NCBI RefSeq assembly: GCF_004340965.1
Contig: NZ_SLYA01000007.1
Coordinates: forward strand, 42,096-106,095
Direction of reading: 5' to 3'
DNA length: 64,000 bases
Origin: Sphingomonas sp. PP-CE-1A-559
GTDB lineage: Bacteria; Pseudomonadota; Alphaproteobacteria; Sphingomonadales; Sphingomonadaceae
Positions within the stretch are counted from its first letter, which is position 1, and the number at the start of each line of letters is the position of its first letter. A model generated the notes under the pieces. That model worked only from the letters and a program-made list of their open reading frames with translations, was not told where the DNA came from and ran no database searches. Below, one piece after another: positions 25,238 through 34,418 of this stretch. Made by a program: the position numbers and the translations under genes.

Positions 25238-27766
25238 TTATCGCGAACCGGCGGCCCTTGCATCCGCCTTTTTCGTGCGCAGCGTCGCCGACGCCGCGGC
25301 GGGGTCGTCGGGCCAGGGATGCTTGGGGTAGTGCCCGCGCATTTCCTTCGCCACCGCGGTCCAGCTGCCCGCCCAGAATCCGGGCAGGTCGCGCGTCGTC
25401 TGGATCGGGCGGCCGGCGGGGGATGTGAGGCTCAGCACTAGCGGTACGCGGCGCTCGCCGATCACCGGGTGGACCGCGAGCCCGAACAGGGCCTGGACGC
25501 GGAGTTCGACGCGCGGGCCGCCTTCTGCTGCGTAGTCGATCGCGTGCGTGCTGCCGGCGGGGCTGGTGAAATCGGGCGGGGCGAGCCGGTTGATCGTCTG
25601 CATTGCGTCCCAGCCGAGCAGGTTGCGTAGCGCCTCGGCGAGCGCGCCGGGGGCGATCGCGTCGAGTCGGCGTTTGCCGGCCAGGAGCGGAGCGAGCCAT
25701 TCGTCGGCGCGGTCGAGCAGGATCGCGTCGTCGAGTTGAACGCCTGCATAGGCAGCGCGGTCGCGCAGCGCTTGGGCGCCGTCGCTCCAGGGTAGCAGCG
25801 CGAGGCCGTGCTCGCGGACGCCATCGATGAGCGCGGAAAGGATCGCGTCTGGGTCGGCGCCGCTGTCGGGGCCGCTCGACATGCGGATCGCGCCGAGGCG
25901 GCGTTCGCGGAGCGCCTGGATGCCGCCGGTCGTGGGGTCGAACGTCACGGTGCGGCGGGATTCGATGCGGTCGGCGAAGAGAGTTTCGACGGTGGCCTGG
26001 TCGATCGCTACCGCGGAGAGAATGCGCGCGCCGGCGGCCGAGCCTTGCGTGTCGGCGACGGCGAGCCATTCGGAGCGGGCGAGCGGCGAGGTCGGGTCGA
26101 GCTTGAACCCGCGTCCGCCGACCGAGGCCCAGGTTTCGCCGGACGCGTCTCGGCGGCGCGCGACGCGGTCGGGGAAGCCCAGTGCGACGCAAACCTCTGC
26201 CCCCCCTCCCGCAAGCGGGAGGGGGTTGGGGGGTGGGCTCGCGCCATCCGCGTTATTTGACGTTGAGGCCGGGCGCCCACCCCCAAGCCCCCTCCCGCTT
26301 GCGGGAGGGGGGGCAAGTTTCGCCCACCTATCGGCCATGGCGCGTGCCGCATTAGCCTTCGGACCGCGTTCGGTTTTCCAGCGGCGGAGGCGGGTTTCCA
26401 GATCGACGTCCTGTCCGCCAATGCCGCGTTCGCCTAGCAGCACCGCGATTTGCGCCGCTACATTTGCCAACCCCCGCTCCCCCGCTCGAAGGAGCATGTG
26501 CGCTAGTCTCGGCGGCATCGGGAGTTTCGCGATCGCGCGGCCGTGCGACGTCGGGCGGCCCTCTTCGATCGCCTCCAGCGTCGTCAGCCGCGCCATTGCC
26601 TCGTCAATAGCGGCGGCGGGGGGTGGGTCGATCCAGCGCAGGTCTCGGGGATCGCCAACGCCCCATAGTGCGCAGGCCAACACGAGCGCCGACAGGTCTG
26701 CCTCCAGGATTTCGGGCGGGTCGTAGCGCGGAAGACCGGCGGTCGCAGCTTCCTCCCACAAGCGATACGCTATCCCCGGCCCGAGACGGGCGGCGCGGCC
26801 GGCGCGTTGGGTTACCGCGGCCTGGCTCGCACGTTCGGTGACCAGCCGCGTCATGCCGGCGGCCCGGTCGTAGCGGGGGCGTCTCGCGAGCCCGGAGTCG
26901 ACGACGATGCGTATGCCGTCGAGCGTCAGGCTTGTCTCGGCGATGCTGGTGGCGAGGACTACTTTCCGTCGCCCGTCAGGTTCGGGGAGGATCGCAGCGC
27001 GCTGAACTGCGGGGTCGAGGCTGCCGTGGAGTTCGTGGAGGACGATGTCGTCGGGGAGGTTGGCGAGGCGGTCGGCGGTCCGTTCGATCTCCGCGACGCC
27101 GGGTAGGAACGCGAGCACGCCGCCCTCCGCTTCGCCGAGCGCGCGGCGGATCGCGGCGGCGACCGAGTCCTCGATGCGGAGTTCGGCTTGGCGACCGACG
27201 TGGCGGAGGGTGAGTGGGTAGCTGCGACCTTCGCTTTCGATCACGGGCGCGCCGTCCATTAATGCCGCGAACCGCGCACCGTCGAGCGTCGCAGACATCG
27301 CGACGATGCGCAGGTCTGGGCGGAAGCCGGCTTGCACGTCGAGCGCTAGCGCGAGGCCGAAATCGCCGTCGAGGCTGCGCTCGTGGACTTCGTCGAACAG
27401 GACCGCGGAGACGCCGACGAGTTCGGGATCGGCCTGGATGCGCGCGACGAAGATGCCTTCGGTGATGACCGTGACGCGGGTCGCGGCGGAGCGCTTGCTG
27501 TCCATCCGGGTGGCGTAGCCGAAGGTCTGGCCGACGGGCTCGCCGGCTGTCGAGGCCATGCGTTCGGCGGCGGCGCGGGCGGCGAGGCGACGGGGGGAGA
27601 GGAGCAGGATCTCGCCGGTGCACCAGGGTTCGGTGAGGAGGGCCGGCGCTACTGCGGTGGTTTTGCCGGCGCCTGGGGGGGCGACGAGGACCGCGGAGGT
27701 CCGGTCGCGGAGGGTGGCGAGGAGCTCGGGGAGTACGGCTAGGATCGGGAGCGGCGGCGGGGTCAT
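25238..27766 (-). CDS. hrpB: ATP-dependent helicase HrpB, with a palindrome-encoded insert
   Basis: DEAH/DExH-box RNA helicase-like ATPase of unknown physiological substrate. The 842 residues show motif I (VLVAPPGAGKTTAV), motif II (LFDEVHERSLDGDF), motif III (MSATLDG), the second RecA domain with VVDSGLARRPRYDR and motif VI (QAAVTQRAGRAARLGPG). The HrpB-specific C-terminal domain has VELRVQALFGLAVHP. Residues 486-522 (APPPASGRGLGG...PLPLAGGGA) are encoded by a PE-C palindrome and interrupt an otherwise continuous segment between WAKL and EVCVALGFPDRVARRR. No frameshift is caused. Confidence 0.94.
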   Translation of the reverse strand: MTPPPLPILAVLPELLATLRDRTSAVLVAPPGAGKTTAVAPALLTEPWCTGEILLLSPRRLAARAAAERMASTAGEPVGQTFGYATRMDSKRSAATRVTVITEGIFVARIQADPELVGVSAVLFDEVHERSLDGDFGLALALDVQAGFRPDLRIVAMSATLDGARFAALMDGAPVIESEGRSYPLTLRHVGRQAELRIEDSVAAAIRRALGEAEGGVLAFLPGVAEIERTADRLANLPDDIVLHELHGSLDPAVQRAAILPEPDGRRKVVLATSIAETSLTLDGIRIVVDSGLARRPRYDRAAGMTRLVTERASQAAVTQRAGRAARLGPGIAYRLWEEAATAGLPRYDPPEILEADLSALVLACALWGVGDPRDLRWIDPPPAAAIDEAMARLTTLEAIEEGRPTSHGRAIAKLPMPPRLAHMLLRAGERGLANVAAQIAVLLGERGIGGQDVDLETRLRRWKTERGPKANAARAMADRWAKLAPPPASGRGLGGGRPASTSNNADGASPPPNPLPLAGGGAEVCVALGFPDRVARRRDASGETWASVGGRGFKLDPTSPLARSEWLAVADTQGSAAGARILSAVAIDQATVETLFADRIESRRTVTFDPTTGGIQALRERRLGAIRMSSGPDSGADPDAILSALIDGVREHGLALLPWSDGAQALRDRAAYAGVQLDDAILLDRADEWLAPLLAGKRRLDAIAPGALAEALRNLLGWDAMQTINRLAPPDFTSPAGSTHAIDYAAEGGPRVELRVQALFGLAVHPVIGERRVPLVLSLTSPAGRPIQTTRDLPGFWAGSWTAVAKEMRGHYPKHPWPDDPAAASATLRTKKADARAAGSR
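26201..26310. repeat. PE-C palindrome inside the hrpB reading frame
   Basis: CCCCTCCCGCAAGCGGGAGG and its inverted partner CCTCCCGCTTGCGGGAGGGG around a variable centre. It encodes about 37 residues of HrpB in frame. Confidence 0.87.
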
Positions 27767-27859
27767 GCGCGCCTGCTGCCACAGTAGCGGGGTTGGTGAC
27801 AGGTTTTGCTTGGGGGGGCCTGGGAAGGTGCGGGTTCAAACCGATGATCGTAAGTTTTA

Positions 27860-27985
27860 ATCCTCCCCGCCAGGGGGAGGTGTCAGACACTTGACTGACG
27901 GAGGGGGAGGTAAGGGAGAACCTCTGCTCCGTGTCCTCCCCCTCCGTCACCTTCGGTGCCCCCCCCCCTGGCGGGGGAGGATCGT
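27860..27985. repeat. dispersed palindrome PE-C, copy 7
   Basis: TCCTCCCCGCCAGGGGGAGG on the left and CCTGGCGGGGGAGGAT on the right, with an inner GACGGAGGGGGAGG / CCTCCCCCTCCGTC pair. It lies in the 496-nt gap between hrpB and the penicillin-binding protein gene; about 90 nt nearer hrpB hold no recognised feature. Confidence 0.8.
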
Positions 27986-28026
27986 TCGAGCTCACGGACG
28001 TCGATGGCTTACCTACCCGCCAACAG

Positions 28027-28133
28027 CACCGCCCCGGCGAAGGCCGGGGTCCAATTGGGAAACGGTGGTGAAGGCCGTTGCGCTCCGTTACTGCCACCTC
28101 TCCAATTGGGCCCCGGCCTCCGCCGGGGTGGTG
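28027..28133. repeat. dispersed palindrome PE-A, copy 2
   Basis: Outer arms CCCCGGCGAAGGCCGGGG and CCCCGGCCTCCGCCGGGG with CCAATTGG inner blocks. The centre contains CGCTCCGTTACTGCCACCTC, similar to the centres of copies 1 and 6. Confidence 0.87.
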
Positions 28134-28262
28134 CGCATATCCGGACGGGCCGGGCATCAGACGAGTTGATCGCTGCCGAACGCGTTGCGACAGCCCACCC
28201 CGCCCTATCCCACCGAAGGCTGGCAAGCGCCCGCGAACCTGCTAGACGCTGCGGCAGTAATC

Positions 28263-30782
28263 ATGGCGTCCGATCCCTCCCCCACCTCGACGACGGCGAC
28301 AGGCCGCACTTCCGACCGGCTGCGCGGCAGGGTCGCGCGTGCGTTGGCGAGTCGGTGGACCAAGGCGGCGTTGGTGCTGGTGGTGCTCGGCGTCGTCGCG
28401 GTCTTTGCGTTCTGGTTCGCGGTCATGCGCGACCTGCCCTCGGTCGACACGTTGCGCACGTACGAGCCGCCGCTGCCGACCAACGTCCGCGGCATCGATG
28501 GCGCGCCGATCCATTCCTACGCGCGCGAGCGCCGCGTCGAGCTGAGCTACGCCGAATATCCGCCGCTGCTCGTGAAGGCGTTCCTCGCCGCCGAGGACAA
28601 GTCGTTCTTCGAGCATCACGGCGTCGATTATCCCGGCCTCGCCGGCGCGGTGTACGATTATGCGACCAAGCTCGGCACCGGCAAGCGCGCCAAGGGCGGC
28701 TCGACGATCACGCAGCAGGTTGCGAAGAACCTGTTGATCGGCAACGCCTATTCGCCATCGCGCAAACTGCGCGAGGCGGTACTGGCGTACAAGATCGAGG
28801 ATACGCTGACCAAGGAGCAGATCCTCGAGCTGTACCTCAACCAGATCGCGCTCGGGCGTAACGCGTTCGGCGTCGAGGCGGCGTCACACGCGTATTTCGA
28901 CAAGGAACTCGACCAGCTCGATCTCGCGCAGATGGCGTACCTCGCGATCCTGCCCAAGGGTCCGTCGAACTACGATCCGGTGCGCAACACCGAGCGCGCG
29001 ATGATTCGGCGCAACTATGTGCTGAACCGGATGCTCGACAACGGCTTTATCACGCGTGCGCAGCATGACCAGGCCAATGCCGAACCGCTCGGTGCGGTGA
29101 TGCGCCGCACGCCGAAATTCGAGAGCGTCGGCGGGTATTTCGTCGAGGAAGTCCGTCGCCAGCTGATGGCGAAGTTCGGCGAGAATGCGAAGGATGGCCC
29201 CTACAGCGTCTATTCGGGCGGCCTGTGGGTGCGCACCTCGTTCGACGCGAAGTTGCAGGATTTGGCGCAGCAAGCCTTGCGCGATGGTCTGGTGCGGTTC
29301 GACAGCGGACGCGGCTGGAACGGGCCGATCCGTCATGTCGAGATCGAGGACGACAACTGGCTCCAGCCTCTGCTCAACAGCAACATCGCGCTCGATTACC
29401 GCGATTGGGTCGCGGCGATCGTGACGGGCAAGGACGGCAACGCCTGGAGCCTAGGCTTCCGCACCGGCAAGACCGGCACGCTGCCGCGCTATGCGGCGCA
29501 GATGCCGGTGCGCGGCAAGGGCGGCAACGCGTTCGGCGCGATCGAGGTCGGCGACATCATCGCGGTGGCGCCGGACGGTGGTTCGTTCGCGCTGCGGGCG
29601 ATCCCCAAGGTGTCAGGCGCGTTCGTCGTCGAGGAGCCGGCGTCGGGCCGCGTGCTGGCGATGCAGGGCGGCTTCGACGACCGGTTGCAGGCGTTCAACC
29701 GCGCCACGCAGGCGATGCGGCAGCCGGGCTCGACGATCAAGCCGATCGTCTATTCCGCCGCGCTCGACAACGGCATGACGCCAGCCTCGATCATCGTCGA
29801 CGGGCCGTTCTGCGTCTATCAGGGCGCGCGGCTCGGGCAGAAATGCTTCCGCAACTTCGGCAATTCGCGCGGGTCCGGCCCGCACACGATGCGCTGGGGT
29901 ATCGAGCAGTCGCGCAACCTGATGACGGTGCGCGCCGCCGCGCAGACCGGCATGCCCAAGGTCGTCGCGACGATCAAGAAGATGGGCGTCGGCGATTATG
30001 CGCCGTATCTCTCCTACGCGCTCGGCGCCGGCGAAACGACCGTCGGACGGATGGTCAATGCGTATTCGATCCTCGCCAACAACGGCAAGGGCGGCCCGCC
30101 GTCGCTGATCGACTTCGTCCAGGATCGTCACGGCAAGGTTATCTGGCCCGAGAACTGGCGGCCCTGCGATCGCTGCAACGCGCCCGACTGGGACGGCAAG
30201 CCGATGCCACGGCCGATCACGCGCCAGCGCCAGGTGCTCGACGCGATGACCGCCTACCAGATGGTCCACATCACCGAAGGCGTCGTCCAGCGCGGTACCG
30301 CGGTGACCCTGCGTGATCTCGACCGGCCGATGTTCGGCAAGACCGGCACCAACAACGGCCCGACCGACGTGTGGTTCGTCGGGGGGACGCCGCAGTTCGT
30401 CGGCGGACTGTATATCGGGTTCGACACGCCAAAGAATCTCGGTGGCGCGGCGCAGGGCGGCACGCTCGCCGCGCCGATCTTCAAGCAGTTTGCGGTCAAG
30501 GCGTATGAGGACCTGCCCAAGCTGCCGTTCCGTGCGCCCGCAGGCATCCGCATGGTCCGGATCGATCGCGGTAGCGGCCGGCCGGTCTATGGCACGTGGC
30601 CCGATACGAGCGATCCGAAGCCTGCGGTCATCTGGGAAGCGTTCAAGCCCGAGAGCGAACCGCGGCGTGCGGCGCGACGCTCGGATGCCGCTCCCACTGC
30701 TGCCACGACGACGACCGCGGTGAAGAAGGCCGAAGCCCCGCGCGACAGCGATTTCTTGCAAAGACAAGGCGGAATCTACTAG
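28263..30782 (+). CDS. class A penicillin-binding protein (bifunctional transglycosylase/transpeptidase)
   Basis: Polymerises and cross-links peptidoglycan in the periplasm, anchored by one N-terminal helix (KAALVLVVLGVVAVFAFWF). ATG 28263 is preferred to an upstream frame at 28185. Of 839 residues, the GT51 domain (about 70-245) shows AAEDKSFFEHHGVDYPG, GGSTITQQVAKNLL and LYLNQIALGRNAFGVEAAS. The transpeptidase domain (about 430-760) shows the active-site PGSTIKPIVY (SxxK), SRN in EQSRNLMTV and KTG in FGKTGTNNGPTDVWFVG. It fits PBP1A (mrcA/ponA) best. The C-terminus is disordered and basic. Confidence 0.93.
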   Translation: MASDPSPTSTTATGRTSDRLRGRVARALASRWTKAALVLVVLGVVAVFAFWFAVMRDLPSVDTLRTYEPPLPTNVRGIDGAPIHSYARERRVELSYAEYPPLLVKAFLAAEDKSFFEHHGVDYPGLAGAVYDYATKLGTGKRAKGGSTITQQVAKNLLIGNAYSPSRKLREAVLAYKIEDTLTKEQILELYLNQIALGRNAFGVEAASHAYFDKELDQLDLAQMAYLAILPKGPSNYDPVRNTERAMIRRNYVLNRMLDNGFITRAQHDQANAEPLGAVMRRTPKFESVGGYFVEEVRRQLMAKFGENAKDGPYSVYSGGLWVRTSFDAKLQDLAQQALRDGLVRFDSGRGWNGPIRHVEIEDDNWLQPLLNSNIALDYRDWVAAIVTGKDGNAWSLGFRTGKTGTLPRYAAQMPVRGKGGNAFGAIEVGDIIAVAPDGGSFALRAIPKVSGAFVVEEPASGRVLAMQGGFDDRLQAFNRATQAMRQPGSTIKPIVYSAALDNGMTPASIIVDGPFCVYQGARLGQKCFRNFGNSRGSGPHTMRWGIEQSRNLMTVRAAAQTGMPKVVATIKKMGVGDYAPYLSYALGAGETTVGRMVNAYSILANNGKGGPPSLIDFVQDRHGKVIWPENWRPCDRCNAPDWDGKPMPRPITRQRQVLDAMTAYQMVHITEGVVQRGTAVTLRDLDRPMFGKTGTNNGPTDVWFVGGTPQFVGGLYIGFDTPKNLGGAAQGGTLAAPIFKQFAVKAYEDLPKLPFRAPAGIRMVRIDRGSGRPVYGTWPDTSDPKPAVIWEAFKPESEPRRAARRSDAAPTAATTTTAVKKAEAPRDSDFLQRQGGIY

Positions 30783-30798
30783 CGCGCTTATATAGACG

Positions 30799-30871
30799 TC
30801 ATCCCGGCGCCCGCCGGAGACCCGCCCCGCTCGCTTGGGACGGCGATCCCGGCCTCCGCTGGGAAGACGGA
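30799..30871. repeat. degenerate PE-A-like palindrome before prfB
   Basis: GTCATCCCGGCGCCCGCCGG and GATCCCGGCCTCCGCTGGGA arms. It is more divergent than other copies and resembles the element inserted in ileS at 37675. Confidence 0.6.
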
Positions 30872-30887
30872 ATTTTTGGAGAATATC

Positions 30888-32015
30888 ATGCGCGCCGAAG
30901 CGCAGGCTCACGTAGACACCATCAACGACGCGCTGGCGCTGCTGCGCCGCTTCCTCGACTGGGACCGCGCGCTGCGTCGTCTCGACGAGCTGAATGCGCG
31001 CGTCGAGGATCAGGCGCTCTGGTCCGATCCCAAGGCCGCGCAGGAGGTGATGCGCGAGCGTCGTCGTCTCGACGAGGCGATCAGCGCGACGCGCGCGATC
31101 CAGAGCGAGCTTAGCGACACCGCCGAGTTGATCGAGATGGCCGAGGCCGAGGGCGACACCGAGATGGAGGCGGACGGCGTTGCGTCGCTCGCCGAGCTCG
31201 CCGCGCGTGCCGACAAGGACAAGATCAAGGCGCTGCTGGCGGGCGAGGCCGACGCGAACGACACCTATATCGAGGTCAATGCCGGCGCCGGCGGGACCGA
31301 GAGCCAGGACTGGGCCGGCATGCTCAGCCGGATGTATTCGCGCTGGGGCGAGCGCCACGGGCTGAAGGTCGAACTGGTCGACCAGCATTCGGGCGAGCAG
31401 GCCGGGATCAAGTCCGCCACGCTGCTGCTCAAGGGCGAGAACGCGTACGGCTATGCCAAGACCGAAAGCGGCGTGCACCGGCTGGTCCGGATCAGTCCGT
31501 ACGATTCGGCGGCGCGGCGGCACACCTCGTTTGCCAGCGTCTGGGTGTACCCGGTCGTCGACGACAATATCGAGGTCGAATATAACGAGAGCGACCTGCG
31601 CATCGACACGTACCGTGCGTCGGGCGCCGGCGGCCAGCACATCAACACGACCGACTCGGCGGTGCGCATCACGCACATCCCGACCGGCATCGTCGTGCAG
31701 TGTCAGAACCAGCGCTCGCAGCACAAGAACAAGGCCGAGGCCTACAACCAGCTCCGCGCGCGTCTGTACGAGCGCGAACTGGCGATCCGCGAGACTGCGG
31801 CGAATGCCGAGAATGCCGGCAAGACCGACATCGGCTGGGGTCATCAGATTCGCAGCTACGTGCTTCAGCCGTACCAGATGGTGAAGGACCTGCGCACCGG
31901 CGTGGTGTCGACCAGCCCGTCGGACGTGCTCGACGGCGACCTCGAGATGTTCATGGCCGCGGCGCTGTCGCAGCGCGTGACCGGCGAGGCCGTCGAGGTG
32001 GAGGACGTCGATTGA
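30888..32015 (+). CDS. prfB: peptide chain release factor 2
   Basis: Recognises UAA and UGA stop codons and releases the nascent chain. ATG 30888 has TTGGAGA upstream. The 375 residues contain the N-terminal helical domain, the stop-codon-reading SPF-type motif here as ISPYDSAARRHTSFASVWVYP, and the catalytic GGQ in ASGAGGQHINTTDSAVRITH. The frame is continuous from the first codon; the in-frame UGA and programmed +1 frameshift used for autoregulation in E. coli and many others are absent. Its stop overlaps the next gene. Confidence 0.96.
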   Translation: MRAEAQAHVDTINDALALLRRFLDWDRALRRLDELNARVEDQALWSDPKAAQEVMRERRRLDEAISATRAIQSELSDTAELIEMAEAEGDTEMEADGVASLAELAARADKDKIKALLAGEADANDTYIEVNAGAGGTESQDWAGMLSRMYSRWGERHGLKVELVDQHSGEQAGIKSATLLLKGENAYGYAKTESGVHRLVRISPYDSAARRHTSFASVWVYPVVDDNIEVEYNESDLRIDTYRASGAGGQHINTTDSAVRITHIPTGIVVQCQNQRSQHKNKAEAYNQLRARLYERELAIRETAANAENAGKTDIGWGHQIRSYVLQPYQMVKDLRTGVVSTSPSDVLDGDLEMFMAAALSQRVTGEAVEVEDVD

Positions 32016-32734
32016 GCTTGCGGGGTGCCCTTGCCCTGATGGTCCTGCCGATGCTTGCGCTATGCGCGTGTGACGGCAGCAAGCCGCTGATCAAGCGCGA
32101 GCCCAAGGAGCCGGTGTTCCCCGCCGCCGACCGTCCGGTCGCGTCGATAGTCTCGACGCGCTGGTCCAACGAGGAAGCGCGCGATCGGCTCAACGAGGCC
32201 GGCGAGGTCATGAACAAGGGCGAGATCCGCAAGGGCATGACGGTCGCGGATATCGGCGCGGGTGAGGGATACTACACGATCCGCCTCGCGGCGCGCGTCG
32301 GCAAGGACGGGCGCGTGCTCGCCGAGGACATCATCCCGGCGGTGCGCGACCAGCTCGCGGAACGCGTCGCGCGCGAGGATCTGGCGAACGTCAGCGTAAA
32401 GCTGGGCGAGGCGAACGATCCGAAGCTACCCGAGGCGAGCTTCGACCGGGTGTTGATGGTGCACATGTATCACGAGATCGAGCAGCCCTACGAGTTCCTG
32501 TGGCGGCTGCGGCCGTCGCTGAAGCCCGACGGGCTGGTGGTGGTGGTCGATGCGAACCGCCCGACGCAGAATCATGGCACGCCCCCCGCGCTGTTGAAGT
32601 GCGAGTTCGCGGCGGTGGGGTATACGCAGGTGGATACCGACGACATGCCCTCCGCCGGGGGCTACATCGCGACGTTCCGCGCGACCGGGCCGCGGCCGGC
32701 GCCGGAAGCGATCCGGGGGTGTCGGCTGGGGTAA
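32012..32734 (+). CDS. predicted lipoprotein or exported SAM-dependent methyltransferase
   Basis: Class I methyltransferase fold with a leader peptide. The TTG at 32012 overlaps the prfB stop (TTGA) and gives 240 residues starting MSLRGALALMVLPMLALCAC; the Cys after ALCA is a possible lipidation site. The ATG at 32039 is an alternative that shortens but does not remove the hydrophobic leader. The SAM-binding motif I is VADIGAGEGYYTIRLAARVG, with an acidic end of strand 2 (VLAEDI) and motif IV-like FDRVLMVHMYHEIEQPYEFL. SAM is normally cytoplasmic, so an exported methyltransferase is odd. Its substrate is unknown. Confidence 0.78.
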   Translation: MSLRGALALMVLPMLALCACDGSKPLIKREPKEPVFPAADRPVASIVSTRWSNEEARDRLNEAGEVMNKGEIRKGMTVADIGAGEGYYTIRLAARVGKDGRVLAEDIIPAVRDQLAERVAREDLANVSVKLGEANDPKLPEASFDRVLMVHMYHEIEQPYEFLWRLRPSLKPDGLVVVVDANRPTQNHGTPPALLKCEFAAVGYTQVDTDDMPSAGGYIATFRATGPRPAPEAIRGCRLG

Positions 32735-32766
32735 AGTTGGGTTTCTAATCCTTACCGATCCAGATG

Positions 32767-32874
32767 CACCACCCCGGCGGAGGCCGGGGCCCAATTGGAA
32801 AGGTCGCAGTAACCGCGAACTGCGCGTCGTTGGCGACGTCCCCCAATTGGGCCCCGGCCTTCGCCGGGGTGGTG
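32767..32874. repeat. dispersed palindrome PE-A, copy 3
   Basis: Well-conserved arms (CACCACCCCGGCGGAGGCC and GGCCTTCGCCGGGGTGGTG) with CCAATTGG inner blocks. It lies in the 363-nt gap between the methyltransferase and the JAMM gene, which also holds a PE-B copy and nothing else recognisable. Confidence 0.88.
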
Positions 32875-32961
32875 TGTTTGGGGAAGGCGCTCCTCACACC
32901 ACCACCTTCGCGTGGGGACTTGTGAACCGGTCGCCTGCAGTCCGACGACAGCGCACGCATC

Positions 32962-33021
32962 CTTGTTCTCCCGCGAAGGCGGGGAGCCCAGTCTGGCTCC
33001 CCGCCTTCGCGGGGAAACAAG
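32962..33021. repeat. dispersed palindrome PE-B, copy at 33 kb
   Basis: CTTGTTCTCCCGCGAAGGCG and CGCCTTCGCGGGGAAACAAG arms around GGGAGCCCAGTCTGGCTCCC. Confidence 0.88.
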
Positions 33022-33097
33022 CTTTTGTGTCGTCATGTGGGAGACGCCCCATCTCGCTGATGCCAGCCGCGGGTTCGGTCGGGATCGATGCGACAAG

Positions 33098-33490
33098 TCA
33101 GACGATCCCCATCGCTCGCAAACTCGTCACCTCGTCCCCCGCGATCACCAAGTGATCGAGCAACACCACCTCCAACGTCCGCAACCCAGCCGCCAGTGCC
33201 CGCGTGAACGCCACGTCCCGCTCGCTCGGCGTCGCATCCCCGCTCGGATGGTTGTGCGCGATGATCACCCCGTGAGCACCGAACGCCAGTGCATCCACCG
33301 CGACCGTCCGGATCGAGATCACCACCTGATCCCGCCCCCCGACGACGTGCCGCATCCCGAGAAGCCTCCGATTCGGATCAAGATACGCCACCGCGACCGT
33401 CTCGACCGTGGCATTACGTAGCCCAGCGAACAGCGCGCGCGCCGCATCGAGGTCGGCAATACGAGGGGAAGGCACGGGCGACGGCGGCAC
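33098..33490 (-). CDS. short JAMM/MPN-domain protein of the RadC family
   Basis: Predicted zinc-dependent JAMM fold protein, 130 residues, starting with GTG at 33490. The metal-binding motif is complete: [17 protein letters not shown] (HxHPSGxxxPSxxD). Upstream [19 protein letters not shown] and downstream [15 protein letters not shown] match the C-terminal domain of RadC. The N-terminal UPF0758 helix-hairpin-helix region of full-length RadC (about 100 residues) is missing, as in many plasmid or phage RadC relatives. RadC is no longer thought to be a repair enzyme; function is unknown. It is convergent-side neighbour of thyA on the opposite strand. Confidence 0.85.
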   Translation of the reverse strand: MPPSPVPSPRIADLDAARALFAGLRNATVETVAVAYLDPNRRLLGMRHVVGGRDQVVISIRTVAVDALAFGAHGVIIAHNHPSGDATPSERDVAFTRALAAGLRTLEVVLLDHLVIAGDEVTSLRAMGIV

Positions 33491-33575
33491 ATACCTGCCT
33501 GCCCCACGTCACCGGCGACCGCACGCGCAACTACATCCGCTTGAGCCCCCGCCCCGGCACCGCTACGCAAACCCG

Positions 33576-34370
33576 ATGCGCCAATATCTAGATCTCATGG
33601 ACCGCGTGCTCTCGACCGGCGTCGAGACGATGGACCGCACCGGCACCGGCACGCTCAGCGTGTTCGGCGCGCAGATGCGGTTCGATCTCGCGCAGGGCTT
33701 CCCTGTGCTCACCACCAAGAAGCTCCACCTCCGCTCGATCATCGTCGAGCTACTGTGGTTCCTGCGCGGCGACACCAACGTGCGCTGGCTACAGGACCGG
33801 AAAGTCGCGATCTGGGACGAATGGGCGGACGAGAATGGCGATCTCGGCCCGGTCTACGGCAAGCAATGGCGCGACTGGGTCGCCGCGGACGGTCGCCACA
33901 TCGACCAGATCGCCGAACTCATAACGCAGATCAAAACCAACCCCGCCTCGCGCCGCCAGATCGTCAGCGCGTGGAATCCGGGCGACCTCCATGCGATGGC
34001 GCTCGCGCCGTGCCATTGCCTGTTCCAGACGCACGTCGCCAACGGCAAGCTCTCGCTCCAGCTCTACCAGCGCTCGGGCGACATCTTCCTCGGCGTGCCG
34101 TTCAACATCGCCAGCTACGCGCTCCTCACGCACATCCTGGCGCAGCAATGCGGGCTCGAGGTCGGCGAGTTCATCTGGACCGGCGGCGATTGCCACCTAT
34201 ATTCGAACCATCTCGACCAGGCTCGACTGCAACTGACGCGCTCGCCGGGGCCGTTGCCGCGGCTTGAGATTTTGCGGAAGCCGGACTCGATCGACGCGTA
34301 CGAGTATGAGGATTTCGTCCTGCACGATTACGTCGCGCAGGCGCATATCAAGGCGCCTGTCGCGGTCTGA
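33576..34370 (+). CDS. thyA: thymidylate synthase
   Basis: Methylates dUMP to dTMP with methylene-tetrahydrofolate, producing dihydrofolate that FolA (encoded 0.8 kb downstream) recycles. ATG 33576 gives 264 residues, identical to E. coli ThyA. Family landmarks are [20 protein letters not shown], the folate-site [23 protein letters not shown], the catalytic Cys in [32 protein letters not shown] and the C-terminal IKAPVAV. Confidence 0.97.
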   Translation: MRQYLDLMDRVLSTGVETMDRTGTGTLSVFGAQMRFDLAQGFPVLTTKKLHLRSIIVELLWFLRGDTNVRWLQDRKVAIWDEWADENGDLGPVYGKQWRDWVAADGRHIDQIAELITQIKTNPASRRQIVSAWNPGDLHAMALAPCHCLFQTHVANGKLSLQLYQRSGDIFLGVPFNIASYALLTHILAQQCGLEVGEFIWTGGDCHLYSNHLDQARLQLTRSPGPLPRLEILRKPDSIDAYEYEDFVLHDYVAQAHIKAPVAV

Positions 34371-34418
34371 CACGATAGCGAATCGCAATAGGAACCGCCC
34401 GTGCGCTGTGCGGTTCAG

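Noticed and set aside
30888..31000. Programmed +1 frameshift in prfB
   Set aside because: The frame is continuous from the start through the N-terminal domain, with no in-frame UGA after the early codons.
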